A DNA stretch of 64,000 nucleotides, taken from contig NW_026515445.1 in assembly GCF_014898815.1 (NCBI RefSeq), forward strand, positions 434,001 to 498,000, read 5' to 3'. The notes beneath the pieces were generated by a model. The model was not told where the DNA came from. It was given only the letters and a program-made list of their open reading frames with translations, and searched no databases. Numbering within the stretch: position 1 is the first letter of the stretch; every line of letters begins with the position of its first letter. The translations under genes were made by a program, and so were the position numbers. Origin of the DNA: Panonychus citri (taxonomy: Eukaryota > Arthropoda > Arachnida > Trombidiformes > Tetranychidae). Below are positions 11,829 through 25,107 of the stretch, piece after piece.

Positions 11829-13357
11829 TTTGAGTAAATGGCAATACAATTAGAATTAATTTAAACAAAAAACAATAAGAAAACAGATCGAGGTTACAAT
11901 TGAAGAAACGAAAGCAAAAAAATGAATTAACAATCAATCAACCAACTGAATATAAATTCATCTTCACATGTGATTATTTTCAGAGGGAACAAGCGATCGA
12001 ATGGCGGTTTTTTCAAACGGACCCAAATTCGTATTTAAATTGACAATTAGAAAATTAAAATTGCGATTAAATTGTTGGAATAGAAAATTGTAATCATTAA
12101 GTATTTGATTAGCTTAATTAGCCTCTTTTTTTTTCTTCTTCTAAATTTTGAGTTGATTGTGTCAATAGATTTTTAAATTGTTGGAAGAGAAAATTTTTTC
12201 TTCTCTTCTATTACCATTTTTGATTGTTAATTAGTTGGAGTTTTCTTGTTGTACATTCACAATTAACTGATGATGATGATGATTAATTAGTTGTGGTTAT
12301 CTTGAAAGTGATAATCAAGTTTACTTTTGCTCGCTCTCTCTTCAGTTAATTGTCCTAAATTGTGAGAGTTTATTGATTCTGAGGAGAGATTTAAATTTAG
12401 AAATTATCAAAATGATTAACAAATTGTTGAGATGAATATTTTTCCTTTTCCTCTCAAGTTAAAAACTAAATTATTCAATAAATTGTTAAATTTTTGCCAA
12501 GTTAATCAACTGTTTCTAACTAATGATTGAGTTAAAATCGGTTGACTGATTAATATAACATAAATTTAACAACAATTACAATTAATACTTGAGAATATAT
12601 TTTCAACAATTTGGTTGATTGAACATAACCAGCAACAAATTGGACAATTTAAATCAACACAGAAAGTGATTAATTTAGATAAGTATGTAAATACAAATTT
12701 GTAAATCTAATCTCAATTAAGAGAGGAGAAAGTAATTAGCATGAGCAATTAAAATCAACAACAATTAGAATCTGATTGAAAAACTTTTTTTTTTTATCAG
12801 AAATTAAAAGTCACCTTCAAATGATCAGATAAAATTTTCCCCAAACAATCAATGAGTTTAGTAAACTTTTACCGACTAATTAATTGATTGTCAATAACAA
12901 TCAGTAAACTAATGATGATTAGGAGAAATTAAAAGTTGATTAGTTAATCTGGTTTCCAAATTTTTTATCATCGCAAAGGAAAAAACTGGTTATATGAATT
13001 GAACGGAAGAGTTAACTCTCATTCTTAATGATTAATTCCAAGTGATTAACTGATTGTTACCTAAGAATAATCAATATGATGATTATCAACAATCTATGTA
13101 ATTAAATATTAGCTCATTTCTGTTTCTGAGATGAAAAAAAAATCATCCAGACCCAAAAACTTTCGCAGGTCACCAACGGTCAGTGACATTGAACAGGTAA
13201 CAGAACAAGAAGATTGAATGAAAAAGAAGAGGAAAAAACAAAATCAAGAATCGCATCAATTTCATCATCTTCATCTTCATCTTCATCTTCATCTTCATCT
13301 TTATCTTCATCTTCATCATTTTCTTCCTGTTCTTATAAATTCAAGTGAATACAAAAA
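11829..13357. other. Divergent upstream region between DMAC2L-like and Spätzle-type genes
   Basis: About 1.5 kb separates the two start codons and should hold both promoters. It is A+T-rich with T runs and scattered TTAATTG words. A hexanucleotide microsatellite is listed separately. No ORF of note was seen. Confidence 0.4.
13261..13318 (+). repeat. (TTCATC)n-type microsatellite
   Basis: Imperfect tandem copies of ttcatc/tcttca run for about 58 bp immediately upstream of the Spätzle-type gene. Shorter GA and GATGAA tracts follow at about 13385-13405 and 13490-13555. Confidence 0.8.
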
Positions 13358-16300
13358 ATGGTAAGAAAATGAATGAGATAGAAAGAGAGAGAGAGAGAGA
13401 GAGAAAGAGAAAGATATTATTCCGGTTCCGTTAGGGCTGAGGCCGTAACTGGGACTAAACGACTAGAGGGACTGGTTTATACACCGTAAAGATGATGATG
13501 AAGATAAGAAGAGGGAGGAGGAGGGATGAAGATGATGAAGATGAAGACGAAAGGTAAAATTTTCATGTTCCAACTTTAATCTTTTCCAAGTTTAAGGGTA
13601 AACAAGGTAACTCAACATCTTCATCGTTCGTTGATTGTAAACCCAACATCTAATTTAATTGTTCTCAGCAATTGTGATCCGATATGATTTCTAAATTAAT
13701 CGATAACTGTCACTAATTGTGATTGTTTTTTTTGTTCTTATTCTAAAATTGATTTTTAATTGTTTCTTATTCTGTTCGTCATGACACAATCATCACTTTT
13801 AATATCAACATGAATCTTAAGGTAACATCAAAATGAGAATCAATTAAAATCCCTGTGAATTAAGTGTCTCCTTAATTGTTACTCTTCTAGTTGATTAATC
13901 TAATTTCTTTCTCTATGTAGGCTTTTATTGTGATTATTATTAATTTGACTGTTTTATTAATTGTCCATGGATCGGATTCATCGCCACCTTCACCACCATC
14001 AACATTAACAGACTCGCAACAGCCCCCGGGCTATTATGCCTTTGAGAAAGCGACCCGAGCCCATGGTGTCCCACCCCGTGTACTTAAACCACCCTATCTA
14101 CCGGCAAATGTCCCATGTCCTGGTAAATAATTAAATTTCAATTCTCTTTAATTCAATCAATCAATTAATCGATGGTTAATTGTAACAATTTGTTTTCAAC
14201 TTTTCTATTTCAACGATTAACTTGATTCTTTGTCAACTGAACCGTTAATTGTGTTGAAAGCAATTTTAAACTGCGACAATTAAACAATAGGATGTGTCCA
14301 CGTACAAATTATCATCTAATTAACTAATTGTAACCATTTAAGAAAAACAAAAAGTTTATCATTTCCGCATAATAATCAACTCAAGGTCAAGAAAAAAAGT
14401 TAAACAATTAACCAAAGACAAAGAAACCAATTATCATACCCTAAGGGCAAGTGAGAATGATCTAATCAACCCTTAGGCCTTAATCATTACTAAATTATTA
14501 CTTTTTTTTTGTCAGCCAACAATCAGTTAAGGGTGAAAGGATAAACTCTCAATGTAATCAAATTTAATGATCATCATAACGATGATTGTAATTGTAATTG
14601 TAATGATAACATTGTTTTCCAACAAAAAAAAAGTTTATTCATTGAGTCGGAAGTTAATTTAACTTTTATGCTTCTTAATTGTTGATCAACATGAAACTTC
14701 CGCTTCTTAATAGATTTACCTTGATTATTATTATGATTACTGTTATTTCAGTGTCAGAATCACTGGTCAACAGGTCAAGGTAACATGATGAGATTAAGAT
14801 AATGACCAACAAAGTACCGTTATAATTTGGTATATTGGTTAACATGAATGACATAGATATTAAATATAAACAGATATCATGATAATTGAGTTGATTGTTA
14901 GGTTTAAATTAAATTAAATCTATTACCTTCATGGATCAACAATTGGCCAGGTAAAAAGCATCATTCTCATCGTGTCAGAATCATGACAATTTATTTAACT
15001 GCAACTGAATTAACTCAATTGTATTGATAATTTATCCTTCTGGTTAACGTCAATCAATTGAATCCATTTTTTTTACTCATTTTTTTTTGTATTATTTATA
15101 TATTGTTGTTAGTTAGTAAATTGTTATTATTGATCATTGAATAATCATCACGATAAATGGTTAACAATTTAACTGTAAATTTAAACAACAATTAATTGCT
15201 AATTTCACCTTGAATTTCGTGATGATTAAGAAACTGTTAGGATATCAAGAGGTCATCGTAATCATGATTTCTCAATTTTCTGATTGATTAAAATCCTCAA
15301 CAATTAACGAAAGTCATAATCGTAATTGAATACAAATCACTACAATTACTAAATTAGTGTCCAATCAGTAATCAATTAATTATTGATTTAGAGTCAACAT
15401 TAACCTGATTGATATAAATTTTTGTTTCCTCACAAAAAAAAAATGGATCAACTGAATTGACAACAATCAAATTAATCAACTTGCTGGTTATGATTAATTT
15501 AGTTGGGAAATTAGTTAATTTTTCTCTCAATCAATGAACAATCAATTATCCAGGACTTGATATTCAAATGGTTATGATGGTTAACATCATATTTGATTTA
15601 CTATTTAAAGAATCAAGTTAATCATATGAGATTTAGGTTAAACATCATCATTAAATTGTTGATAATCAAAAAATGGTAACAATTTTTGACATAAACTAAC
15701 GGTTGATTGTGATTATGTTTTCAAGATTAACTTGATTACCATGTTAATGATGAAAACCAAAAATAGATTATCAAGATATTATATAATCATATTGACCTTA
15801 ACTACACCTTATTATTATTACTACAATTAACTACAATCAGAATAAAAATTAATCAAACAAAATCAACAATTGAAGTTTGAAAAAGTTTTCACAACGTTGG
15901 GAATGATAATATTGATGGACAATGAGAAAAAAAAAGTGAAATGATTAAAGTAAATAATGTAAATTGTTGTGATTAACTCAGTGGAAATGAAGCTGATTAA
16001 CTTGATTGTGAACATCAAAGGATTTAATCAATTGAATTCTCATTGTAACTTATTCACAACCAAGACAATGTAACTCAATTGCTATTGAAGGATTAAGATG
16101 AAGATGAAGATGATTAAGTTGATGTCTTTTTTTTCACTCACAAAGTGTCACCAATCCGTAACCAAAACAATTGAATGAAAGGATCAAATTGTTATTATTG
16201 TTGTGATTAAAGTTCCTTGGCTTGAGTTTGATATATTTTTCTATTAGTTGATTGTTGGGTTAACAGTTTGACTCCATTCAATTAGATTACAATCATCATC

Positions 16301-19300
16301 CTATTGAAATCTATTATCATCAAGATGATCATTATTATTATTTAAATGAAAATGATTCTCATCATTTTTATCATATTATTTTCCAATTGTTGCATCCTGA
16401 TGATTTTTTTTATATATTTTTCATCAAAAGAAATTGTTGATTATCATGATTAAGATGATGATCATTTTAAATTGTTATCATCATCACCCTGTGAGGGTGA
16501 CCTTAGGACCTATTTAATCATTGGTCTACACAATATATGATAATGAAATAATCAAGCAACAATTTAGGTTTAATAACAATGAGAGTTTAAGTTTAATGTT
16601 TCCCAAGGAAGTAAATTGTTTACAATTAACTTTGGCAACAATTTACTAATCATCATTTCATGTAAGTTGCTGGTTAGTTAATCATCTTGACCATGTTGTG
16701 AGTTTGATTGTCAGTTGATTATTTCTCTGTGCAATTTGAAAGGTTATCAAGAGTATGATGATGATTTGTTGATTAACAGCGATCTTGATTTGATGATTTA
16801 CTAATTGTCTTATTTTTAATCTCTTTTTTTTTCATAACAATTTAGGAGCAATTAAAAGTGATTATCGTTTATCACCAAAGGACACTCTCTGTGGTGATTT
16901 AAATAAAGGTTATGTCCCATTGAATCCCATGTTACAATCAATTACTGGTCAACCTTATCCATTGTAAGTTAATTGTTGTTAATTGTGGTTAATTTTACAA
17001 CCTATTGGTTGATTATTTCAAGCTGATTTGATGATACAATTAATGGTTCATTTGTCACAATAGTTAATTGTAAACCCAAATAACTTGACCCATTGTTTGA
17101 CTTACCTAAATAGCTTTGGGATCATTTCCTTAATTTAGTTGATTGTTTATCCACCAAATTAACTTAATTTTGTTTTTCCAAACTAATAACAACTCAACAA
17201 TTCAAACAATCAATTTCAAGGTTAACTTTTCTTAGTTAATTACAAACAAACAACAACAATAACAAAAAATAACCACCAACAATCAATCAATTTCAAATTA
17301 AGATTAAAAGTGATTTCAAGTGTAACTTGATTAATCAATTGATTTAATCAACAATCAAATAACGAAGATGAAAAAAAGCTGAAAAAGTAAATCCAATCAA
17401 ATAACTTGATTTTAGTTCATTTAAATCAAATTACTTTTGATTCATTATCATTATTTGGGTCAAGCAGATTAAGATCAGAATCAATTTTAATTGTGTGTCT
17501 GAGTTTCTCAATCTGATTGAATTTTGTTTCTAATTGATTTTCGTTTCTTAATTGTCTCAACAGTGAATTAATTAAAAATAAAACACTACACTTTCTGGCT
17601 CGTTCATTACCGTTTCTAAAACAAGACATTAACAATATACCAAAAGTGGCCAAGATCCCATCGGATACTAAATTAGGAGCAATTAACAGCAATCAAAATA
17701 ATAATGAAGATGATTATTCATCTAAGCCTGTTGGCAATGGAGGATTTGATTACTCTGGAAATCATTTGATTAAGAAACGATCATTAGCCGATTTAACTAA
17801 TCTACGGTGGGATTTAATTCGTGAAGCCAAATTCGGCGGCCATGGATTTAATTACACGGAGGCAAGACAGAAAGTGTGTGAACAAAACGAGGGAATGTAA
17901 GTAAATCAACTGATCATTTTACCAACAATTAGCAAAATCCTCGTTGAAATGATTAATCAGTCAGTGTTTCCTTAATTTCCTTGCCTGACAATTAATGAAA
18001 GAAGAGCAGTAATTAAGCCAATGCAGTTAATTGCTTTTGCAAATTTGTCACAATTTTGTGAGGTCATTGAATGAAAACATTAATTATCCGAAGTCTTTGT
18101 TTAATTGTTGTAATTATGGTTTACAATTAATCTCATTTTATTTCCTCTCTATCTAGATTATGTCAGGTGATGTCAACCCTTGGCGGTGGGAATACAGGTT
18201 CGAGTGGACTACTGTCCACCTTAAGTTCAGCGGCTCAAGTGATGACCGCTGCTTCCAATGCTGCAAGCACAGCTCAAAGTTTAAGCTCTTTGGCTTCATT
18301 GTTTCAACAGTTTAGCGGAGCAGGAAGTGGAAGCAGCTCAAGTTTATCCTCATCCAGTGGATCATCAACACCTTCATCAGCTGCTTTAACCTCTTCTTCA
18401 TCTTCAGGTTCATCTTCATCATCCTCCGGTTCATCCGGAACCTCTGATGTATCAAAATCCATGTTCACCCAAGTATTATCACTTTTGGCCTCACTAAACG
18501 CCAATTCTGCTCCTTCAACCTCAACTTTATCTTCATCAGCCAATAACTTTTCACCTTTATCAGCGATCGTTGAATATTTGATGAACGTTAATCCAACAGC
18601 GATTTCCAGTCTACTTCCCGCTCGAAGGAAAAAACCATTGGACTTCGAGGATATCCTTTCATCCGAGACAATGACCGTGTCTCAGGTACCGCCGACACCC
18701 TGTCCATCCATCGAGGAATATGTAGCCCCAGTTTACGCTCGAAACTATCAAGGTGTCTGGAAATACGTTGTTCAGATTCCCCATGAAGGTTATTTCACCC
18801 AAACAGTTCAGAAAACTTCGTGTGTGTAAGTACAATCCAAACAATTAAATCGACAATCAAATAGTCCAATTACATTTTAACGCTTCTCTTATACTCCAAA
18901 TGAGCCAAACACTTAACACTCTTGAAAATGATATTCAGTTAATTTGAACAATTTAAGTTCCTATTCTTGGTCCATGATAATATCTCTTAATTGTTACCAT
19001 GATTCTAATACCTTACAAACAATTAATATTTCCTCTTCGCTCTTTCTCATGTTAAACTTTGATTAATCTCTTTTAATTGTTTTGTTACCTCAATTTCTTT
19101 ACCCAACAATTAACCCATAAATTATTACTAACCTTTTAACTAACTTTTAATTGATGAGTTAATTTAAGGTGAACAATTGAATTTAATCTGAAAACTAGTT
19201 CCAAGTTTAGTTGTTTCTTAAATTATGTTTTCCAATGTTCCAACAATCAGGTTGATGAATAATGAACACACAATTAGCATAATAATTTATTTCTTTACCT

Positions 19301-20409
19301 CATTTAATTGTGTAAATTGTGTAATTTAATTTAAATTGTTGCTCGCCAATTAACTATCCCAACGGTACCAAGAACAACTCAGATTTAGTAATTGACATTC
19401 ACTCACGGTCTCGGTCACGATAACAATATCTCAACAATTAGAATTAATTTGAATAGAAATTTAATCTTTAACATAGTTAAAAGATTAATGAATTAAGAAT
19501 AAAGTTATTAATTATTTGAAATAGTTAACTAATTGTTGTTATTAAAAAGATCCTGTTATATATAAATTGAGCCCAATGGTTGGCATGAGCTGGAAAAAAA
19601 AACTTTTGTCACAATTTAGAAACAAAGTTAATTGTTTTCAACGAACCTTTAACCAAAACAATTGATTGTTGATTAATTTAAATTGTTCTTTTAATTGTTA
19701 CAGGAAAGGACGATGTGATTTCATGGAAGGAGTTTGTCATGAATCTCCTCGGTGGGTCAGTTTACTGGTCGCTGAAATATTTTATCCTCAACCAAAGTTC
19801 AACAATTTAATTGCCTCACCAAGTGAAATTAAAACTTATACAGTTAACCCAATGGTCAACAACAATAATAATAACAACAAAGCAAAACATCATCTTAATA
19901 GTAATGGTCATCTTGTTAATCACCCACACAATCAAGTTAAACATGCACCTCATGGTTACCCAATGAACCCAATGACCCACCATTTACCTGGCGGTGGAAT
20001 TGGAATCGGTGGTCAAGCAATGAGTTACCCGGAAATAGATCAATATTTAAATCGTAAAGTTGGTTACCGAGAGGAAGCGATGATGATGATGGCACCAGAT
20101 GAGAATCGTCGGGGAGCCAAACCAAGAATGATGGTCTATCATGATGAAGAAAAACCTCAAATTGTATCATCAAGTCACTCGGCTTCGGCTTCGACCCAAC
20201 CACCTTTGACCTCTTCAACTTCTTCAACATCAAACCGGAAAACGGAAACAGTAAAAGAGGAAGAGTGTGACGGCCATGATGCTGTCGGTTGCTATCAGAT
20301 GAGAGTCTATTATGATTGGTTCCTAATTCCTGGTTCATGTAAATGCTGGAAAAAAACTTCCCAAGGAGGTAGTCTTGATACTCTGAAGAAACTGTTCATT
20401 GGAAAATGA
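13358..20409 (+). CDS. Spätzle-type cystine-knot ligand precursor
   Basis: Secreted Toll-ligand or neurotrophin-like precursor. Proposed exons: 13358-13360 (ATG only), 13921-14122, 16846-16963, 17564-17896, 18157-18825 and 19704-20409. Every junction is GT-AG and in phase, giving about 676 residues. Exon 2 begins AFIVIIINLTVLLIVHGS, a signal peptide. An alternative start at 13810 (MNLK, donor at 13822) also splices in frame. The pro-region has a dibasic KKRS site, and a Ser-rich stretch of over 100 residues fills most of exon 4. The knot follows RRKK: CPSIEEYVAPVYARNYQGVW, TQTVQKTSC, KGRCDFMEGVC, SPRWVSLLVAEIFYP, then an insert of about 150 Asn/His/Met-rich residues, then EECDGHDAVGCYQMRVYYDW and PGSCKCW. 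From memory this resembles the Spz3/Spz4 class more than Spz itself, but the subclass is unresolved. Long introns (14123-16845 and 18826-19703) contain nothing recognised. Confidence 0.82.
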
Positions 20410-21556
20410 AACAATTAACTAATTGTTTCCTCTAAAACTGATTTACCTAATTAATTTATTGCCCTTCAGGTTGACCAATGAACATATCCAACAGTATTAA
20501 GAGTAATTAAAACTTTTACTTTGAGAGTTGAAAGTTTGTTCAACAATTAACAAATTATTCAAATGAACGAAAAACAAACCCACCTTTTAATTAATCAAAT
20601 TGACAATTAATTAATCATTTCTTTCGCTCTCAAAATTTAATATTAATTATCACAATTTGTTGTATTGTACAGACACAATTTTAATTGATCCATATTTCAA
20701 TTTGTTGTCCTTTTAAAAGTTAATCAACAATTAACTTTGTTCACAATTTGGATTCATATATTTTTCATATGATACAATTTGTTTACTAATTAAAACATTA
20801 ATCTCTTAAATTATTACGACTCTTAAACGTAATTACGATTGTGATTAATATGATTTAATTTGGTCAGAATGTTGATTGTTACAATTGATTAATTTTCAAC
20901 AACTTTTTCCTTAATCATTTTCCATTCTTCACTTGTAATGATTAACTATTCATTTGATTGTTGATTCGTTTCCAATCAGTTAGTTTATTTTTATCTCTTA
21001 ATTGTTGCCATATTAACAATTAAGAATAGATTAATAAATTAATCTTATGTAATTAACCAACAATAAATAAACCCTTTGATTACTTTTGGTTACAAATTGT
21101 ATAAAATAATCAAGATTATGATCAACTTTTTCTCAGCAATTAGTTAATCAGAAATAAATCAAATCAATTAGTTGAATCAAAAAATTAAGACTCAAGATGA
21201 TTAACAACTTTAAGACTAGACATTAATAAATTTTGCTGACGCAAAATCGGAACTGACCCAGAAAGAAGATATAGACACTTATATATATATGGCAAGTGAA
21301 CTCGGCGCAATTATTAAAAAATATGAATAAAATTTGAAAAACGCGGTTTTATATTACAACAAAGTTAATAATTTTGCAAATACGAAGAAATATTGAACTT
21401 TCAATAACATTCAATAATTAAATGCTCATTTTATTTCGAATAATATTGTAAAAACAGATGAGTGATTGTTTATCTGAACAAGTCTCTTTCTGATTCATCC
21501 AACTGAAACAAAATTAGCCACTTTTATATAAATTAAATTAGCTAGACTCTTTATCT

Positions 21557-21600
21557 ACAAGTGGGGCGCGGCCGCCAAGCGGCCGCAGCCCCACTTTTGT
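21557..21600. repeat. GC-rich near-perfect hairpin with paired GCGGCCGC blocks
   Basis: The 44-bp palindrome has an outer stem acaagtggggc / gccccacttttgt, an inner stem GCGGCCGC / GCGGCCGC, a CAA loop and a one-base bulge. The core is almost pure G+C in a region of about 25% G+C. It could be the structured end of a mobile element or another folded element; no function is assigned. Confidence 0.8.
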
Positions 21601-21756
21601 CACATTCAGGTTCCACAAGTCGACTTTACGAGATAGAGTGATACTTATTGTCAATAATTACATGATTTAATGATAATCATTAGATTTGATTGTCTGTAAA
21701 TTTAATTATCATTATCGTTATTGTTAATCAAATGATGAAATTTTATTCTAGTATAC

Positions 21757-21786
21757 AGAACACTAGTATGTGTATACTAGTGTTCT
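21757..21786. repeat. 13-bp-stem inverted repeat
   Basis: agaacactagtat and atactagtgttct are perfect inverted copies around a GTGT loop. No ORF or known motif is associated. Confidence 0.8.
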
Positions 21787-22610
21787 CACTCACTGTGTTC
21801 TGATTGGTGTTACAAGTTAAAAGTTTGTTGATCTTGTATCGAAAATTTGTAATTAAATTTAATGTTTTATTGGTCAATTCTAATTGTTAGATTTGTTAAG
21901 CAAATCAATCAAGAAAATAATTGATCACAATTTAATTGTTGACTTTTTGTACTGAAGAATATTCAAAGCAATTGATTCAGATGACCAGGAAATTATTATA
22001 TCGATAGTGTTGGATCAGAAAGATTAATTGAATCAAGTGATCGAGATGAACGATGATTATTTAGATTCGAGCGTGATTAATGATTAACTGGGAGAAATTA
22101 AGAAATTTATCAAATTTGTTCAAATAAAAACGTCAGTTAAGTAGCAAAATCAAAGCATCTTAGAAAATGGGTTTACTTTTAAATTTTAAGGCAATCCAAT
22201 TAATTGTGATCAAATGAGTGATTATTTTCAATTGCGATTCCTTGATAACCAATAGCTGTCCCTCAACAATTAAAGTTGCTCATTTCAATCAATTTTCTTA
22301 CCTTCTTCTTTGAAGATCAACTGGATTAACTAAATTAAGTCTGATTCATTTAAATAAATTAATGATTACACGAGTACAACGATTAACTAATTGTTATAAT
22401 GGTTTACCTAAGTCATCAATGAACAATCAAAGCTAAAGGTGAGTTAAAAATTAGATTGAGATGAATACTGATTTTTAAACTCAATATCGTTCGCTGGTGT
22501 CGGTAAAACACTAAGTTTGTGTAACAAACGGAAACGACGAGACCTCATAATGAAGCTAACTAAATTAATTAGAGAATTATTAATAGAATGTTTGAGTGAG
22601 TAGTTTAAGC

Positions 22611-23445
22611 AATGGATTTCAATTATAATCAATTCAAATCCATTTCTTCTCAATAAGAAACTAATCTAATTATTTATTCTTAATAGTAATCTACTGGTTT
22701 CCAATTGAGAAGCAATGGATTTAAGTTGGTTATAGTTTGAATCTATTACTTCTCAGTTGAAAACAATACTAATTATTCATTGTTTATTGTGATCTACTGG
22801 TTTTCAATTGAGAAGCAATGGATTTGAGTTGGTTATAATTTGAATCCATTGCTTCTCAATTGAAAACAATACTAATTATTGATTGTTCATTTTAATCTAC
22901 TGGTTTTCAATGTAGAAGCAATGAATGCAAATTATAACGAATTCAAATCCATTGCTTCTCAATTGAAAACAAATCTAATTATTCATTGTTTATTGTGATC
23001 TACTGGTTTTCAATTGAGAAGCAATGAATGCAAATTATAACGAATTCAAATCCATTGCTTCTCAATTGAAAACAAATCTAATTATTCATTGTTTATTGTG
23101 ATCTACTGGTTTTCAATTGAGAAGCAATCGATTTAAGTTGGTTATAATTTGAATCTATTGCTTCTCAATTGAAAACAATACTAATTATGTATTGTTTATT
23201 GTGATCTACTGGTTTTCAATTGAGAAGCAATCGATTTAAGTTGGTTATAATTTGAATCTATTGCTTCTCAATTGAAAACAATACTAATTATGTATTGTTT
23301 ATTGTGATCTACTGGTTTTCAATTGAGAAGCAATGGATTTAAGCTGGTTATAATTCAAATCCATTGCTTCTCAATTGAAAACAATACTAATTATTGATTG
23401 TTTATTGTAATCTACTGGTTTTCAATGTAGAAGCAATGAATCCAA
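22611..23445. repeat. Array A: about eight ~104-bp tandem repeats, each with an internal palindrome
   Basis: The phrase ctactggtt recurs eight times at 102-105-bp intervals from about 22691 to 23415. A typical unit has ttttcaattgagaagcaatg, a ~20-bp spacer, then the inverted copy ending ttgcttctcaattgaaaa, then an A+T-rich linker. The palindromic arms are about 24 bp and perfect in several units, while spacers vary (tggttataatttg against aaattataacgaa). Edges fray on both sides. Such an array could fold as a series of hairpins if transcribed. Confidence 0.9.
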
Positions 23446-23949
23446 ATTTTCTCACCTTGGTCAATTCAAATATCATCAACCGCTTTTTTTGTGTCTTTTT
23501 TTCATTGAAAAGAATGACAAAAACAAAAGGATAAATATGGAATTAACTTTGGTTAACTCATTGAATGAGATAATTTCCCATGAATCTGGTCAAAATTATT
23601 ATCTCTACAAGATTGGAGAAAATGCTTAAGCAAACAATTCTCCAATGTGTATAAAGTTCAGTTGAACATGATCCCTTTTATTCATCATCATCAATGTAAT
23701 TTTGATGATGGGCTTTGGTTGTAAATATCAAGTGTATCAAGAATAGCCAGAGTAGTTTTTACTAGGATTCATAGCTCACATTAAGAGTTTTTAGTTTCCC
23801 ATAAGCATGTTGTAGTATTCAACTGAATACTTGATAACGTGTAACAAAAAAGGGATTAAAGAAGATGAAGAAAATCACATCGTATTAATGTTCACATGAT
23901 TCACAATTTAATAAGAACTTAAACGAAGTGAGAACGAGAGAAAGAGGTG

Positions 23950-25107
23950 AAAATTGCTCCTCAATTGAGAAGCAACAATGAATCTAAATCAAATTAATAA
24001 TTGCTTCTCGATCTTGAAAAGCAACGATAATTAAAATAGAATACAATAAATAAATAAATCTATACTTAAACTGTACTTCCAAATCAAATTGTTTTACTTC
24101 ATAACTATTTTTTTTTGTGAAAATAAACTTAACATACAATCAATCAAAACGATAACTCAAGTGTGATAAATGAAATAATCCAAAATTCTGGTGAGTTAAA
24201 ATATTTTTTATTGATTCAAAAGGCGTCTAGTAAAAAAAATCACCTCAGCTAGCATCATCATCAATCACATTTTCATTTTCATCCACATCTCTACATATAA
24301 CGTCAATGAGACATCCCTTTTTAAAATAATCCTAATTGTTTTCATATCTGACTTAGGACTTATCCGAAATGTGTAGTAAATACTACATACTACTCTAGAT
24401 AGTATTTACTAGATAGAAAATACTTAAAAGTAGCATCCGAATTACCTACTAGTTAGAGCGCCATCTATCGTAATTAAATTTAACTAAGGTTTAATATTCC
24501 AATGTTTTATCAATACAAAAAAATCAATTAAAGGATTATTTAATTTTTTTATTTATTTTAATTAAATTAATAGATCTAGTACTGTCGAAAATTAATCAAA
24601 TCTTATCTTTAAAAATTATTAACTAAAATTTTTGTTTATGGCGGGCTTATTCTTCATTAAAAACAATATGTAAAATCTTTGTTTACCTTAGCAACCCAAA
24701 AGTAGTGTGAGGGGATGAAAAGTAGATGAGCTAAATCACCGACTAGATTTCCACCCCTATACTATCCCTAATGCCATGGTAACCACTAAATAGTTTAGTG
24801 TAAATTTTCAGATTCGGACAGTACTACTTGGGCGGAGCCACTAGTTAGTGTTAGCAACTAGTAAAAACTACTCATTTCGGATAAGTCCTTACTCTTTCTA
24901 CAGAATATATTTCAACAATTACACTAGATGGCATAAGAGAGCACTAAAAGGGACCATTCAAAAAAAAAACAAAACGAAAATAAATTAAGTAAAATGAATC
25001 CTTATCTTTTTTGAAAAATTTTTATCAATTTTCTGAAATTTTATCACAAATTAGATTAAATTAACACTGTTTTATTCTAGGCAAGCGATAAAAAACACTG
25101 ATAAGGC
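23950..25107. repeat. Block D, copy 1 (interrupted by a MITE)
   Basis: Nearly identical to 27349-27969. Both begin aaaattgctcctcaattgag and end cactgataaggc. Without the 533-bp element and one TTA duplication at 24356-24891, copy 1 is 622 bp against 621 bp for copy 2. The left end contains a diverged piece of the array palindrome (ctcaattgagaagcaa), tying the block to arrays A and B. No ORF was found. The 500-bp stretch between array A and this block holds nothing recognised. Confidence 0.9.
24356..24888. mobile_element. 533-bp PIF/Harbinger-type (Tourist-like) MITE
   Basis: Terminal inverted repeats are perfect for 16 bp (GGACTTATCCGAAATG) and imperfect for a further ~12 bp (tgtagtaaatac / agtagtttttac). 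The element is flanked by a 3-bp TTA duplication (24353-24355 and 24889-24891). The paralogous block at 27349-27969 has the uninterrupted site gacttactcttt, which fixes both ends exactly. A TWA target duplication with TIRs starting GG is typical of PIF/Harbinger. No transposase ORF is present, so it is non-autonomous. It also has an internal inverted motif (agtaaatact.../...agtatttact) near the left end. Confidence 0.88.

Larger units (their letters stand above)
20410..22610. other. 3' flank of the Spätzle-type gene and start of the accessory region
   Basis: A+T-rich with no supported gene. It includes two strong hairpins (listed separately). A patch at about 21230-21300 contains ggaactgaccc followed by a TA-rich run; an inverted match occurs near 25118-25150. 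The minus-strand ORF at 22444 has no recognisable features. Confidence 0.4.

Noticed and set aside
18304..18543. Minus-strand acidic ORF
   Set aside because: Antisense shadow of the Ser-rich exon of the Spätzle-type gene.
21557..21600. Cloning-linker contamination (paired NotI sites)
   Set aside because: Flanks are continuous host-like A+T-rich sequence and the outer stem extends the palindrome, so a natural structure is preferred; an artefact is not fully excluded.
22611..23445. CRISPR-like regular repeats
   Set aside because: The units are ~104 bp and tandem with palindromic arms and no unique spacers. The host is clearly a spliced eukaryote.
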